From NCBI GenBank assembly GCA_001970855.1, contig LSSN01005877.1, forward strand, positions 1 through 20,749: 20,749 bases of DNA, given 5' to 3'. The notes beneath the pieces were generated by a model. It ran no database searches. It worked only from the letters and a program-made list of their open reading frames with translations, and was not told the DNA's origin. The stretch comes from Smittium culicis. Taxonomy: Eukaryota; Kickxellomycota; Harpellomycetes; Harpellales; Legeriomycetaceae. Of the stretch, positions 10,536 to 20,749 are shown one piece after another. The position numbers were made by a program, and so were the translations under genes. How positions within the stretch are numbered: the first letter of the stretch is position 1; the number at the start of each line of letters is the position of its first letter.

Positions 10536-10974
10536 TTTAAAAAATTTTTATAATAAGGAAATATACCTTATCTCTAGGTTTATCAACGCTATATATTTTG
10601 AGTACAGCGACAATAAGTTTTTTTTTGTAGTTTTATTCCTTGAAACTGCACATTAAAAGATACTTTCACATTTTGAGATAACCAATTTTCCAAGCGATAT
10701 TAAAAATTATAAAAAAACTTTTATTTTTTTAAATATTATTATATCATAAAATATCTTTATATAAAAATACTAGCATAAAATCAAAAAAATATCAATAAAT
10801 TATAAAATAGAGTTGTTCAATAAAATTTAGATACATTAAAAATATTATAGATGCAAACATATTTTACTAAATTAAAATCAAAAGCACTTCATTCGTGATA
10901 TTCTAGAAACTGGTTTACAGAAATTCTTATTTCGTTATAATTATAATGATCCGCTAAATCGCTGATTAATATCT

Positions 10975-11012
10975 CCTGTGGTCTATAATACGAGTCAAAA
11001 TCAGACCACAGG
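10975..11012. repeat. Perfect 10-bp stem-loop followed by a T run
   Basis: CCTGTGGTCT (10975-10984) and AGACCACAGG (11003-11012) are perfect inverted repeats separated by an 18-base loop. The arms are mostly G+C in a G+C-poor region, so chance pairing is unlikely. CTCTTTTTT follows at about 11015-11023, giving a terminator-like look on the plus strand. There is no gene upstream in this window for it to end. It could be a small transposon's inverted-repeat tip or a remnant of an RNA gene. Confidence 0.6.
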
Positions 11013-11019
11013 TGCTCTT

Positions 11020-14000
11020 TTTTGAACTTAAAAAAAAAATTCATTCAAAAGATCATAAATTAATTTTGAAATATATTTGAAATCGTGGCTAATAACATTC
11101 ATGTGAAACTTGTAATATTTTTAATTAGTTACACTGTCAGTTCCTTTATTAACAACTGTGAAACACATCCTGTATATCTAGATTTTTTCATAAAAATTTA
11201 TATTGGTTTGAATTAGGCAGAATATATATTATAAATTTTTATTTATAGTCCATAATCGCTATTCACTAGCCAAATAATAATGAATTAATTGCTATAATTA
11301 TAGTTTTCGATTAGATTAGTTTTAATAATTAAGTTCTATTCATAAATATTGATGCGTTCTGAAATTCTATCTTTGAATTCTATAATTGAGTTATGATATT
11401 TTCAGACATGATTTTACAAAGTAACTTTTTTTTTGTCTCCCTTTTTTCAGATAGGGCACATATCTGTCCTATTTCTCCCTTTTTAAAATTTTTTCGGGCT
11501 TAGACGTTAAAAATTAATCAAGACATAATGAATTTTCGGATAAGAAAAAAAAACTCATATATACTTTTATTTTTGCTTTTTTTAAAATATACGCTTATTT
11601 TTCTATATAATCACCGCCATCACATACAATATAACATGTTTTCGAAAACAATCCAGAATCTTATTTGATTTTTTTTTTTCTGATCTGATAATGTAAATGT
11701 GCGTCTTTCTGATTAATTTTTCATATCATAATATTCAATATTACTATATTTATTATGTATTTTTTAAGCTACTTTCAAGCAAAAATCTCGACTACGAATG
11801 CAAGAATATCTGATTTGAGCCCACTAATAAGATTCAGTTTATTGAAATATCCATAATAATTAATTCCACCTTCATTTGCTTAAATTCAGAATTAACTGAG
11901 GCGCTAAAATCTTTTCCTAATTTTATCTTTACAAAAAAATAGTTATTAGATCTTTAGGGTAATATCTTGATATTTATATAGTGCCTTCACTTAAAAGCTT
12001 TGCATTATTACTTTTCCCCGACGGAAAAAGGTCAGTGAATTTTGTTACGTTGGGTATTTGAGTGTATATAAATTTAATCGAATTCACTTATAAACAATAA
12101 AATAATATAAAAGTATATCAAAAAATTTGATTTTTATTATAATTATCTTAAAATATTTTAATGTTTGATATTTGTTATCAAAAATAAATTAATCATTTTT
12201 CAGATTTTTTTTTTTAAATATTTTATTTATTTTATTGAAAATTTATTCTAGAACTGGAGAAATTTTATAATGTAATAAAATATTTTAGTTTTTTTAATTA
12301 TTCGTTTTAAAATTTTTTAAAAATTAGATAATACTATAATCATTAAATATTTCAAAAGTACCATCATTTTAAGTTTTACTTATAATATAATAATATATTA
12401 TCATTATAATTTTTATATTTTATTTTATTTTATTTTATAAACACTAATGGATTTTAAAATATAATAATTTTTATATCACCATTCTAATTAATAATTTAAA
12501 AAAGTTATTAATAATGTGGTGGCATTATTAGTAGCTATTTTATTATGATACGCAATTTATTTTTTGTAATTATCCTATATGATATAAAATTCTAATGGGC
12601 GAATATAATATTAATTATCGGGTGAGTTTTATATTTATGATTTACAATTGGCTATTTTATATGATTTGAAATAATATTATTTACCAAAAATAATTTGTAT
12701 TTTAAATTTAAAAATCGAAGATGGTGATATTTCTTTGTATTATAATTTTCATATTATTTTTTTTAGTACTATTAAATTTGATTTTATTAATAATAATAAA
12801 TATAATAATAATTGAATATATATAAAAATAAATAATATTTACAAATAATTTTGAAGCTGAAGCAATCTTTTTACTAGTTAATATTTGTCTAAATAGTGTT
12901 TGAACTTACAATTGTATATATTTTTCAAAGAGATTTAATCTTGGTTAAAAATATAATTATACAGAACTTTGAATTGACAAGACTAAAACCTAAGCGAATC
13001 TGATTTTAGAATTATAGTTAATAAAAGAGATTTCACTTCGCTAGTAGTGAATATATTTAAATTTAATAAAATAACTTCGAGAAACATATTCTAATTCCGA
13101 TGATTATATTAATATTAACTTAGATTTTCCAATAGATTTATTTTGATTAAAATTTATATTTAAAAATAAAAAATCCGATTAAAGTATTTTAATTTTTTAG
13201 GTTCTCAGGAAACCAATCGTCCTTTCATTCTGCATTCTTTGATTCGAATATTTATATTTAAATCTCATCTGTCCTTATTTTGGAAGTAATTCAATCCCAT
13301 AATCTTTTCCTACGTTCTTCATATTACCAAAAATTAAAAAAATAGTTATTTAATAATATAAATGTGTTTATATTATATTTTAACTCGCCATTCACCGGTA
13401 TATAGATTATTTAAATATAAAATTTATATGTAAATTAGCCATTAGATTTTTTTCATTATTTTGATGCTTAATTAGATTTTACCTCCTATTTTTTTGATTA
13501 AACACTGTTTATTAATAAAATTATTGTTTTTTTATAAAATTTTAACACTAAAATATAATTTCTTTAATTCATAACAAATAATAACATTTATATTTAGAGT
13601 ATTCACAAAAATTTGAATCTCTGTTCGTATTTTTATTTAAAATACTTACCAAATAAAACAAATATAAAATATTACATCTAAATACAATACTTTTAATTAA
13701 CTAATAGAGAATAAACCTTAAAAACTTACTCTTTACAACCTTGACAGAATTTTATTTAAAATCCTCTACTAACCGCTCCAGCGTCATTTCAATACGTCAT
13801 GTCATTATCATAATTATTATTAAAATAACTTTATCTAACATCATTAACAATATTTTTCTTTATTATATCCTTATATATAATGATAAAATTATACTATGGT
13901 AAATATTATTATGCTATAAATTTATCCAATTAATTTTGAAAAGAAAAAAATCTCCTCTTCTCAAAATAATCTATCATATGTAGGAAAATTAATTGAGAAA

Positions 14001-14900
14001 TATACTATGTTTATAATAAATTTTATTAATTTATGTAATTGATTAAAATTATTTGATTTATTAAATGTCTAATTGATGTTTTTTCTTATTTTTTAATAAC
14101 AAAAAAGGATCAAGTGTCAAGTAGGATAATTAAAATTATAAAAACTTTTTTTCTCAAAATAATCTTCACTAAAACATATTTTTTCATTTTTAGAAATTAT
14201 AGTTCTGCTGTTTCAACATTACCAATATTTTTCAATTCACTTTTTTTATATTCTATTTTAAAAAACTCTAATACATTTCGAATCCTTTTATATTTTTTCT
14301 CAATTATTATTATTTGCGAAACACGTTGAATATTTTAATTATTTTTTTTACAGAATTATATTTAATTGTTTTTATTAAAGTTTGATTCACTCTAAAATAT
14401 TATGGATTATTATTCGAATAAATTGAAACATCTCTCTATCGAGAATATCGTTTAATATTATTCAAAAAAATTTAGATTTTAATTAATAATTAAAAACTAT
14501 ACAATTTCCAACGTATTAACTCTTTATATATTTTTTCAATTATTTCTGTAAAAAATAAAGTTATTTTTAAATTTACGCTTATTTAGAACGATAAAATATA
14601 CTAATAAAATATTTTATCCAAATAAGAAAAAAGTTCTAATCATAAAAAATCGCAATCTTCAATCATTAAGCTAATTTTAAATTTTTTTATTGTATATATG
14701 AATTTTTATTAAATGAAATAAATATTTTAATTCTATAAAAAATTAGAAATTTTTTAATAAATTTAACATTTTTCACATACTAAAAGGTAAATTATTTGTT
14801 CTGTTGCTAAAACTGTAATCTATTTATGCATTATTTTTACTTTTATAACTTATATTAGCTAATAATGTTCAGGTTAATAGTTTACTGTCTATCTTTTATT
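11020..14900. other. Long AT-rich gene-free stretch
   Basis: Nearly 4 kb with no recognisable gene. The stretch at 12080-12880 is close to pure A+T. Slightly G+C-richer islands occur at 11430-11520 (pyrimidine tracts and a quasi-palindrome), about 11985-12065 and about 13200-13320. None translates to a recognised family in any frame I tried. Open frames such as the one at 14114-14329 are I-, F- and S-rich, as expected from random AT-rich sequence. Confidence 0.6.
11451..11472. repeat. 22-bp quasi-palindrome
   Basis: The sequence from 11451 to 11472 reads as its own reverse complement apart from two mismatched positions. The ends are ATAGG and CCTAT. It follows a pyrimidine tract ending in CAG and is followed by another pyrimidine tract (TTTCTCCCTTTTT). 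It could be a protein-binding dyad or chance. No gene nearby suggests a role. Confidence 0.4.
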
Positions 14901-14907
14901 CTGATTA

Positions 14908-16550
14908 TCAAGCACTAAATTTCTTAATAAACAACCCTGCTTCACTATATCTTCTATCAGCATCAAAAAAAGTTGGAGGAACAGCCAAAAAAAGGTTATA
15001 TAATTTATTATGTGACTCAGATCTGGTTCCTGTGTGCTTAAATAAATCAATTTGATTTCTAATATCATCAAATGTTATTTTTTTTAGATAATTAAGGAAT
15101 TATTACTATTTCTCTTGTAATAAGATTTTCTAGGTGGGATTTTTTGTTATCTATAGTTATTTTTTGTGATTGAGGCTCCTCAATTTTATTAAAAAAATCC
15201 AACTCGTTCAATTCTATTTTCATATATTAATATGGGGTATAAATTCAGCCATATAATTATTATGGTTATTAAATTTATAGTATGGAAAGAATAATATGGT
15301 TTAAAAAATGATAAATTATTCTCGCTTTGATAGGATCAATATACTAGTAACCTTTTGTAGCTCAATTTTCTTTTTTGTTTAATTCATTTTATAATAGTAT
15401 TATTAAATCCTATTCCAATATATTTTTTTAATTGTAATAGATTTTCGAGTAAAAAAAACTATTGTTTTTTAGGATTTGAGAATATCTGAATCTCTTTGCA
15501 TAAATCCTGTGAAGAAAGTTTCGTTTGTTCCTAATACTTTGACTAGTTCAGAATATAGAAATAGTTTGTAATCGTCAGGATATACTTCGCAGGTGCCAAA
15601 ATCAAGAAAAAAAATTTTTACAATGTCTTTTATCTCCATAAAAGCTTTTAGATTATATAATAGAGTTCCATTTTTTTTACCAGTCTATTGATAGTCAGGC
15701 CTCTTTTCCAAAAAATTCCAAATTCATTTTTTGGAGTATTGATTTTTAAGAGGAGATTTTCATAGTAATATAAAAGATTTTCAGTCATTATATATATTTA
15801 GCTTTTAATCGATTAAAATTTCTAAAATTAATATATCATTATAGCCCAATAAATCATTGTATATTTTTGATTCTTAGATCTCTTCGCTAAATTATTCATT
15901 TTATCTACTCGAATTCAATAATTGATTTTAACTATTTATCTTTTGTGGTTTATAGATTTTTATATCATCCAGATTATTTATAGAGTATAATAAATAATAC
16001 GAATTAAATCTACCTAAATTAATTCCTAATTTAGGTTATAATATGTCTACGAGAGTCAATTTTTTACTACGAGCTAAGAGCAATTAGCGGTGAACCACCA
16101 AATTTTTCTCCATTTAAACCATAATAGATGCACAATCTGTTAAAACTGATGCTTTATGGTTTTATATTTCAAAGTCAAATTGAATTAATATATTTGTTAT
16201 TTTAAAAGTCACCTTAGTTGTAGACATATATTTTTTATTGATAGCAATCCTAAGAATATAAAATATGTATCTTTTGTATATATTTTTATTGAAATATACC
16301 TTCATTCTCTCATATAGGTTATTTAATCCAATCATACTGCAAATATTTCACCAGAATTTATTATATTTTTTTATAAATTCTTCAATCTTGATAATTGCTT
16401 CATCTGTATAATCAATTATTAAATATTTTTCACCTTTTCACTAGAAGTCTTTTTAAAACCTTGAGAATTCGATAATATTTGAATGTCATAACTTTTTTCA
16501 AAAGTAAAAATTAATATTTTGTTACTGCAATCACTTTTAATACAAGCTTA
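14908..16550 (-). pseudogene. hAT-superfamily transposase, degenerate
   Basis: Most of the relic lies in one minus-strand frame once stops are read through, giving about 550 codons, a usual hAT size. In order: an N-terminal patch with CIKSDCSNKIL (about 16547-16421, another frame); YERMKVYFNKNIYKRY; then KASVLTDCASIMV, where D (codon 16135-16137) matches the second catalytic aspartate of the hAT RNase H-like domain. LLLARSKKLTLVDIL follows, where families usually have a C-x-AH segment; here the C and H are lost. An open 71-codon run (15684-15472) has FMEIKDIVKIFFLDFG and TGFMQRDSDIL. The C-terminus (about 15075-14911) has LFKHTGTRSESHNKLY and LAVPPTFFDADRRYSEAG, the hAT dimerisation motif. 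It stops at TGA (14908-14910), before the usual end of that region. In-frame stops near 16350, 16164, 16116, 16086, 15687 and 15468 show it is dead. Terminal inverted repeats were not found. Confidence 0.8.
16012..16036. repeat. Perfect 10-bp stem-loop inside the hAT relic
   Basis: ACCTAAATTA (16012-16021) pairs with TAATTTAGGT (16027-16036) across a five-base loop ATTCC. It lies within the transposase pseudogene, downstream of the TDCAS motif on the minus strand. The arms are AT-rich, so chance is a fair explanation. Confidence 0.45.
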
Positions 16551-17106
16551 TTGGGATTGGGTTGTGATTTATTCATAAAAAAATGATTTAATATTATTAT
16601 GTGGCTTTAATACATTTTTATTCTTTAAATACTTATATATTTGTTTACTAACTCAACCTTTAGTATTCTATGAATATGTATCATGTTATAATTTTATGAA
16701 GTTGTGGTATTGTGGTATATAAATATTTGGCTGTTTTGTATAAATTAAGCTTTTTAAGATGTTTAAAATGAAATTATAAAATTTTCCACAATTTAAATAC
16801 TACTTTTATTGATATGGATATCCGCTCGAAAACTATACTATCTGAAATATATAATAACTTATACTATAAAATTTCGTATTAAATAAAATTATTTTAATTG
16901 ATTTTGATTAATCTTGCTGCTAAATAAATAGTGTATCCAATTTTTTACTATTATAAATTATATGATAAAAAGAATTTTTTATATTTGCAAAAAAAAAGAA
17001 GATATTGTACAACTTTAAATATCTTTATTTATTATATATCGAGTGCAATGATCAAGTTTAATTTATTTTTAAATAATAAAAATATGAGAAAGAATAAAAG
17101 ATTGAA
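16551..17106. other. AT-rich spacer between the hAT relic and the hairpin row
   Basis: No recognisable gene. If the hAT element has its transposon end on this side, it should lie in this stretch or in the hairpin block, but I could not find a matching inverted repeat on the far side of the transposase. A plus-strand open frame at 16931-17155 runs into hairpin 1 and is rich in Y, K, I and F. I regard it as chance. Confidence 0.5.
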
Positions 17107-17140
17107 AAGCTTAACTTCCAAAAAGTGGGAAGTTAAGCTT
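17107..17140. repeat. Hairpin 1 of a four-hairpin row (13-bp perfect stem)
   Basis: AAGCTTAACTTCC (17107-17119) and GGAAGTTAAGCTT (17128-17140) are perfect inverted repeats with an eight-base loop. It is the first of four adjacent, sequence-unrelated hairpins in an otherwise AT-rich region. Thirteen perfect pairs including five G-C pairs are hard to explain by composition. The spacer to the next hairpin is 19 bases of A and T with a single G. Confidence 0.85.
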
Positions 17141-17159
17141 ATTTATATGATATAAAAAA

Positions 17160-17187
17160 TGGAATTTGGTTCTGAAACCAAATTCCA
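17160..17187. repeat. Hairpin 2 of the row (12-bp perfect stem, 4-nt loop)
   Basis: TGGAATTTGGTT (17160-17171) pairs perfectly with AACCAAATTCCA (17176-17187) around the tetraloop CTGA. A tight loop and a perfect stem are what a folded RNA or a cruciform would show. Three bases (GGG) separate it from hairpin 3. Confidence 0.85.
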
Positions 17188-17190
17188 GGG

Positions 17191-17223
17191 GTAATGCAAG
17201 TCCAATTATTATTGGACCATTAC
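17191..17223. repeat. Hairpin 3 of the row (13-bp stem with 3-nt bulge)
   Basis: GTAATG (17191-17196) pairs with CATTAC (17218-17223). After a one-sided CAA bulge (17197-17199), GTCCAAT (17200-17206) pairs with ATTGGAC (17211-17217) around the tetraloop TATT. The one-sided bulge in an otherwise perfect helix looks more like a folded RNA than a simple DNA palindrome. Confidence 0.85.
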
Positions 17224-17229
17224 ATCGAG

Positions 17230-17251
17230 GAAATGGTTGAAACTACATTTC
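17230..17251. repeat. Hairpin 4 of the row (6-bp stem)
   Basis: GAAATG (17230-17235) pairs with CATTTC (17246-17251) across a ten-base loop, extendable by one G-T wobble (17229-17252). On its own this would be unremarkable. It is listed because it follows hairpin 3 by six bases and closes the structured block before AT-rich DNA resumes. Confidence 0.45.
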
Positions 17252-20200
17252 TATAAATACAAAATTTTATTTTATCGACTAATTAATCAGCGATATACGC
17301 ATATATTAAAACTAATTTCATTTTTTTTCGATGATTATATATTTTATTCAGATATTATCAAATTTTTTATATTTCTATAAATTTGTAAAAATATTAAATC
17401 TGATAAATTTAATACACCATAATTACCATATATATTTCTAATCTACAAATAGTATTAAATTTTCTCAAAGGATCAAGATTATTTGAAATTATTTAATTTG
17501 CGCATTAATATAATTTGTAAAAATTTATTTATATGAAAAAACTTTTAATGTCCAATAATTTTCATACATTCAATAACATTAAATAGAAAAATTGTAGCGA
17601 TTAATCAATCTATCGATAAATGAGCTTTTATTCTATTAATATAACTATTTCTATTTCTAAAATACACTTACAAATTATTATCAATATTAAAGTGCTATTA
17701 GGCTCTTTATAATTCAATTTTATTTGAATATATATTAAAAATTAAAAAAAAAATTTATTAATGTAAAATGTATCTTGAAAAATAAAATGCTCATTTCTTT
17801 TATGACATCCTTTGTGTTTTTTTTATGTTGTTTTTTTATTGCGGCATATCTCTATAGATGTGCATATAGATCTTCTATTTATATCCACAAATGGTCTTGC
17901 ATTATTAATTTATTGACATTTTTAAAGTTCCTATAGGCATAAATCTGTAGAAAACATAGTAAAAAAATTTTTATGAATAATATGATATGCATTCATACTA
18001 TATTACTAATCCTTATAAATGTACATATATATACAAAATTAATACTATCAGCCCATCTTGATGTCTAATAACTGACACTAGAGATTAATATCATGGTTTC
18101 GTTTAGCTTATAATCAGTTTTTTCGTTTTAATTATATCTTTTTTAATGATCAGTATCAAGTATATACCTTTAATATCAATAATTCTACCATTTCAAAAAA
18201 ATTTTAATTTTTAATTCAGACTCTGAACCTTTAAATTTTGAAAAAATTATCTGGTTACAAAGCCAACTGATTTCTCTTGTCTTTTTTATTCGATAAACAG
18301 CTAAGAAAGTCTTAACCTCATGCTAATCAGCGATATTCTATAAAATTGCTCATTCAGAAACATAGATTTTGGCGCATAATTGTCACATTTTTATTAATTC
18401 AATGTTTAGATCAGAATACGTATCGATATCAAAAAAAAATTTTAGAAAATCAGCTTTAAAGATAGAAAATAATTATATTCATAGGATTTTTAGAATTATT
18501 ATCAATTTAGTTTTTTTATTGCTTAATCCTATTAAATAATTTAAATAATCATATTATATTTAATTTCAATGTTATAAACACAATATTTGGCTCGGTAACT
18601 GAACATAGTATGATAACAAGATTATGATACAAGCTCATACTTGAGAATTAAATGAGGATAGATTGCCAGCAAGTTTTAATGGATAAATTTCCACATCATT
18701 TTGGTAGTCAATCGATGATACTTAGTTAAGTAATTAAATATCACATTATTTACCTTAAAATGAGCTTTTAACTTGCTATTATTTGAATTATATTTTTTTA
18801 ATAATATAAATTATGTGAATTAATAAAGATGGCATAAAAATTACTAAATAAAATATAATGCTTAAACTAAAAGTAGAAAATTTATTATTAAATATCCATT
18901 AAACTTATAATTTATTGACTAAAACTTGTACTAACTTATCACCCGATACATGAGCAAAAAATTTTACCATTCTTGTATATCTATTAATTGTAAATATTTA
19001 CGATTTATAGCTTAAATCAAAATTTAATCTCTTAATAAGTATTATTATTAATAAATTGCTACAAATAAATATTTTCCAGTTATCATATAATTAGCCGTAA
19101 ATCCCATATAGATTAGTCTTATCCTATAATTATCTGGCAATTATTAGATCAATTTAAAGAAAATTTTCTAATTCAATATTAAAAATATAAAGGAAAAATT
19201 ACTAATTAAATGAATAAATGAAATTCTATCTTTCCACTATTGATAATTTGAGCTCTATAATGAACGCTATATGAAATAATTTGTTAAACATAACTCAAGA
19301 GTAAAATTAGGCAAATTATTTTTAATTTATTATATTCATTTATGTTTCAATTAAATGTAATATTCAGTGTTTTATCTTTTTTTATCAAAGTTTAAATAAT
19401 GTATAAATCCCAAACTTTGATTCGAAATATCATGCTGATTCATATATAGTAATATGATTTTCTAACATATAGATAACATTCTTATATTTTTTTGCTTAGC
19501 AATTGATTTAATATTCAATTAATTACCTCGACGTTAATCGATTAGAATAAGAAAAGAACTATCTGGTTTTGATAGATATAAATATTAAAATAATAACTGC
19601 TCCATATTTATTAAAAATTGTATTTATTTGAATTTTGTAATTTTAATTAATTTTACCAATAATTATATAAATAAATATAACTGACATTTAAATAATAATA
19701 TCATTATATATATAATCGTAATTTTATTTTCATTAATTGATTAAACTAATAATAATCGTAATTTTGACATATGTTTATTTTTTTACTAAATTAATATCTA
19801 AAAATTATAATAATTGATTTATAAAAATATTTAAATAAAATTAATTAAAATTTTATTTAATAACTCGAAAAATGTTTATATTGAGCCTTTATCAAAAAAT
19901 GATAATTACTTTTGTAAATCTATTATAAATAACTTTCAATGAATATAAAAACTTTTTGCAATTATATAATATATAGAATATGTTTTATTAATAAATATAA
20001 AAAAAAGTAATTATAATCTTTTGAAAATTGAATTGAATGTTGTAAATTTACTTAATTTAATATATATTTGAAATTTCTAATAGAAAATTTTAATACTATC
20101 AATTCTGAAATATGATAATTTTAAATTTAGAATTGTGAAATTTCCTATTATTAGAAAATATATAATAATTATTAAAATAATTAAAATATCAAATTTACAA

Positions 20201-20749
20201 CCATTAGAATTTATAGCTTCTGCTTTTATATATATTTAAAAATTATTTTATGTCGTTGAATTGTAAAAAATAATAATCCTTAAATAAATCAAAGTACTAA
20301 TAAATGATTTATTAAATAGCTAATATTTAATTCGCCATATTTTTAAGTTTATTTTAGCTAATATCGTATTAATTCTAATATTCAATATGTCCATAAACTT
20401 TTAACAAGATAAATTAAATACGAATTTTACATATTTCAACTACTGATGTAGATTGAATATCATAATATAATATAAAACCACTAATTTTAATTAAATATTG
20501 ATAGTAGCTTTATAATTAAAAATTTTTTTTAATTATATTTTTTATTAATCTAGGTTTTAATTGAGAAAATATATCGAATTACTAAAAATAAATACATAAA
20601 TTCATTTAATCCAAAAATCTGAAATCTGGATATAGCTAATAAATATATTTTACAAGATAATCTGTCCATATAGATTATCTATTTCAATCCTTTTTAACAT
20701 TTTATTTACTAATAACTCAAAAATCTAATAAATCTTTATTATAATTAAT
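17252..20749. other. AT-rich intergenic DNA, no gene seen
   Basis: About 3.5 kb of background-composition DNA. I find no frame with a family signature and no RNA gene. A 49-codon plus-strand frame (17787-17936) with a hydrophobic start (TSFVFFLCCFFIAAYLY) is the only protein-like patch, and it is short enough to be chance. A short word, TAATCAGCGATAT, occurs at about 17284 and 18324. Confidence 0.6.

Noticed and set aside
14114..14329. 71-codon plus-strand open frame rich in I, F and S.
   Set aside because: It starts with GTG and has the composition expected of random AT-rich DNA. No homology is recognisable.
14889..15071. 60-codon minus-strand open frame.
   Set aside because: It is a shadow in another frame of the hAT C-terminal segment, which reads LAVPPTFFDADRRYSEAG in the neighbouring frame.
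15472..15684. The open minus-strand frame with FFLDFGTCEVYPDDYK looked like the DFG segment of an ABC1/COQ8 atypical kinase.
   Set aside because: The same frame upstream carries TDCASIMV and downstream carries the hAT dimerisation motif. EIKD and RDSDIL at these spacings fit hAT transposases, so the kinase resemblance is coincidental.
16931..17155. 74-codon plus-strand open frame.
   Set aside because: It uses a non-ATG start, has AT-driven residue content, and its end is formed by hairpin 1 rather than by a coding sequence.
17186..17223. CAGGGGTAATG as the left tip of a hAT-like or MITE element.
   Set aside because: I found no matching inverted CCCCTG end downstream and no clear 8-bp target duplication, so the tip is not supported.
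14908..17251. Defining exact hAT transposon ends around the transposase.
   Set aside because: Candidate CAG/CTG ends on the two sides do not match each other, so no terminal inverted repeats are reported.
17787..17936. 49-codon plus-strand frame with a hydrophobic, signal-like N-terminus.
   Set aside because: Short T-rich runs readily encode F, L and I stretches here, and there is no supporting context or homology.

Overview
This window looks like a gene desert from a very AT-rich eukaryotic nuclear genome. By eye, the background DNA is roughly 80% or more A+T. It contains no intact conventional gene, no recognisable rRNA or tRNA, no bacterial-style operon and no CRISPR array. What can be identified is two decayed eukaryotic transposable elements, both on the minus strand. 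One is a non-LTR (LINE-type) retrotransposon at about 1780-6690. The other is a hAT-superfamily DNA transposon, with its transposase at about 14908-16550. Extreme A+T with long gene-free stretches and LINE plus hAT relics would fit a microsporidian, a myxozoan or another AT-biased eukaryote. The sequence alone does not let me choose between them.

Layout: 1-1779 is AT-rich DNA with one long imperfect hairpin at 1001-1044. From about 1780 to 6690 the G+C rises visibly to roughly 35-40% and the minus strand encodes a broken LINE. Reading 3' to 5' on the minus strand, the element runs from its 5' region (about 6690-6057), through an N-terminal open frame (6056-5763), a badly damaged endonuclease part (about 5120-4880) and the reverse transcriptase (about 4680-2870, with FIDF, GVIQGCP and FADD motifs), to a degenerate HLW zinc-finger-like tail (about 2460-2210), a 3' UTR and a short poly(A), which appears as a T run at 1780-1787. 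The region 7755-8990 has long nearly open minus-strand frames that look like a decayed protein-coding sequence I cannot name. Short unrecognised open frames lie at 9555-9715 (minus), 9831-10019 (plus) and 10348-10535 (minus). A 10-bp stem-loop lies at 10975-11012. The stretch 11020-14900 is almost featureless AT-rich DNA. The hAT transposase relic follows, and about 550-700 bp upstream of its N-terminus is a tight row of four different hairpins (17107-17251). From 17252 to the end I see only AT-rich DNA.

Nothing here forms a functional pathway. The two transposons differ in state. The LINE stands out by composition and keeps a 130-codon open stretch. The hAT relic has drifted much closer to background composition and was found only by reading the frame through its stop codons. 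This suggests, as inference, that the hAT is older or has ameliorated further. The least explained feature is the hairpin row near 17.1-17.25 kb.
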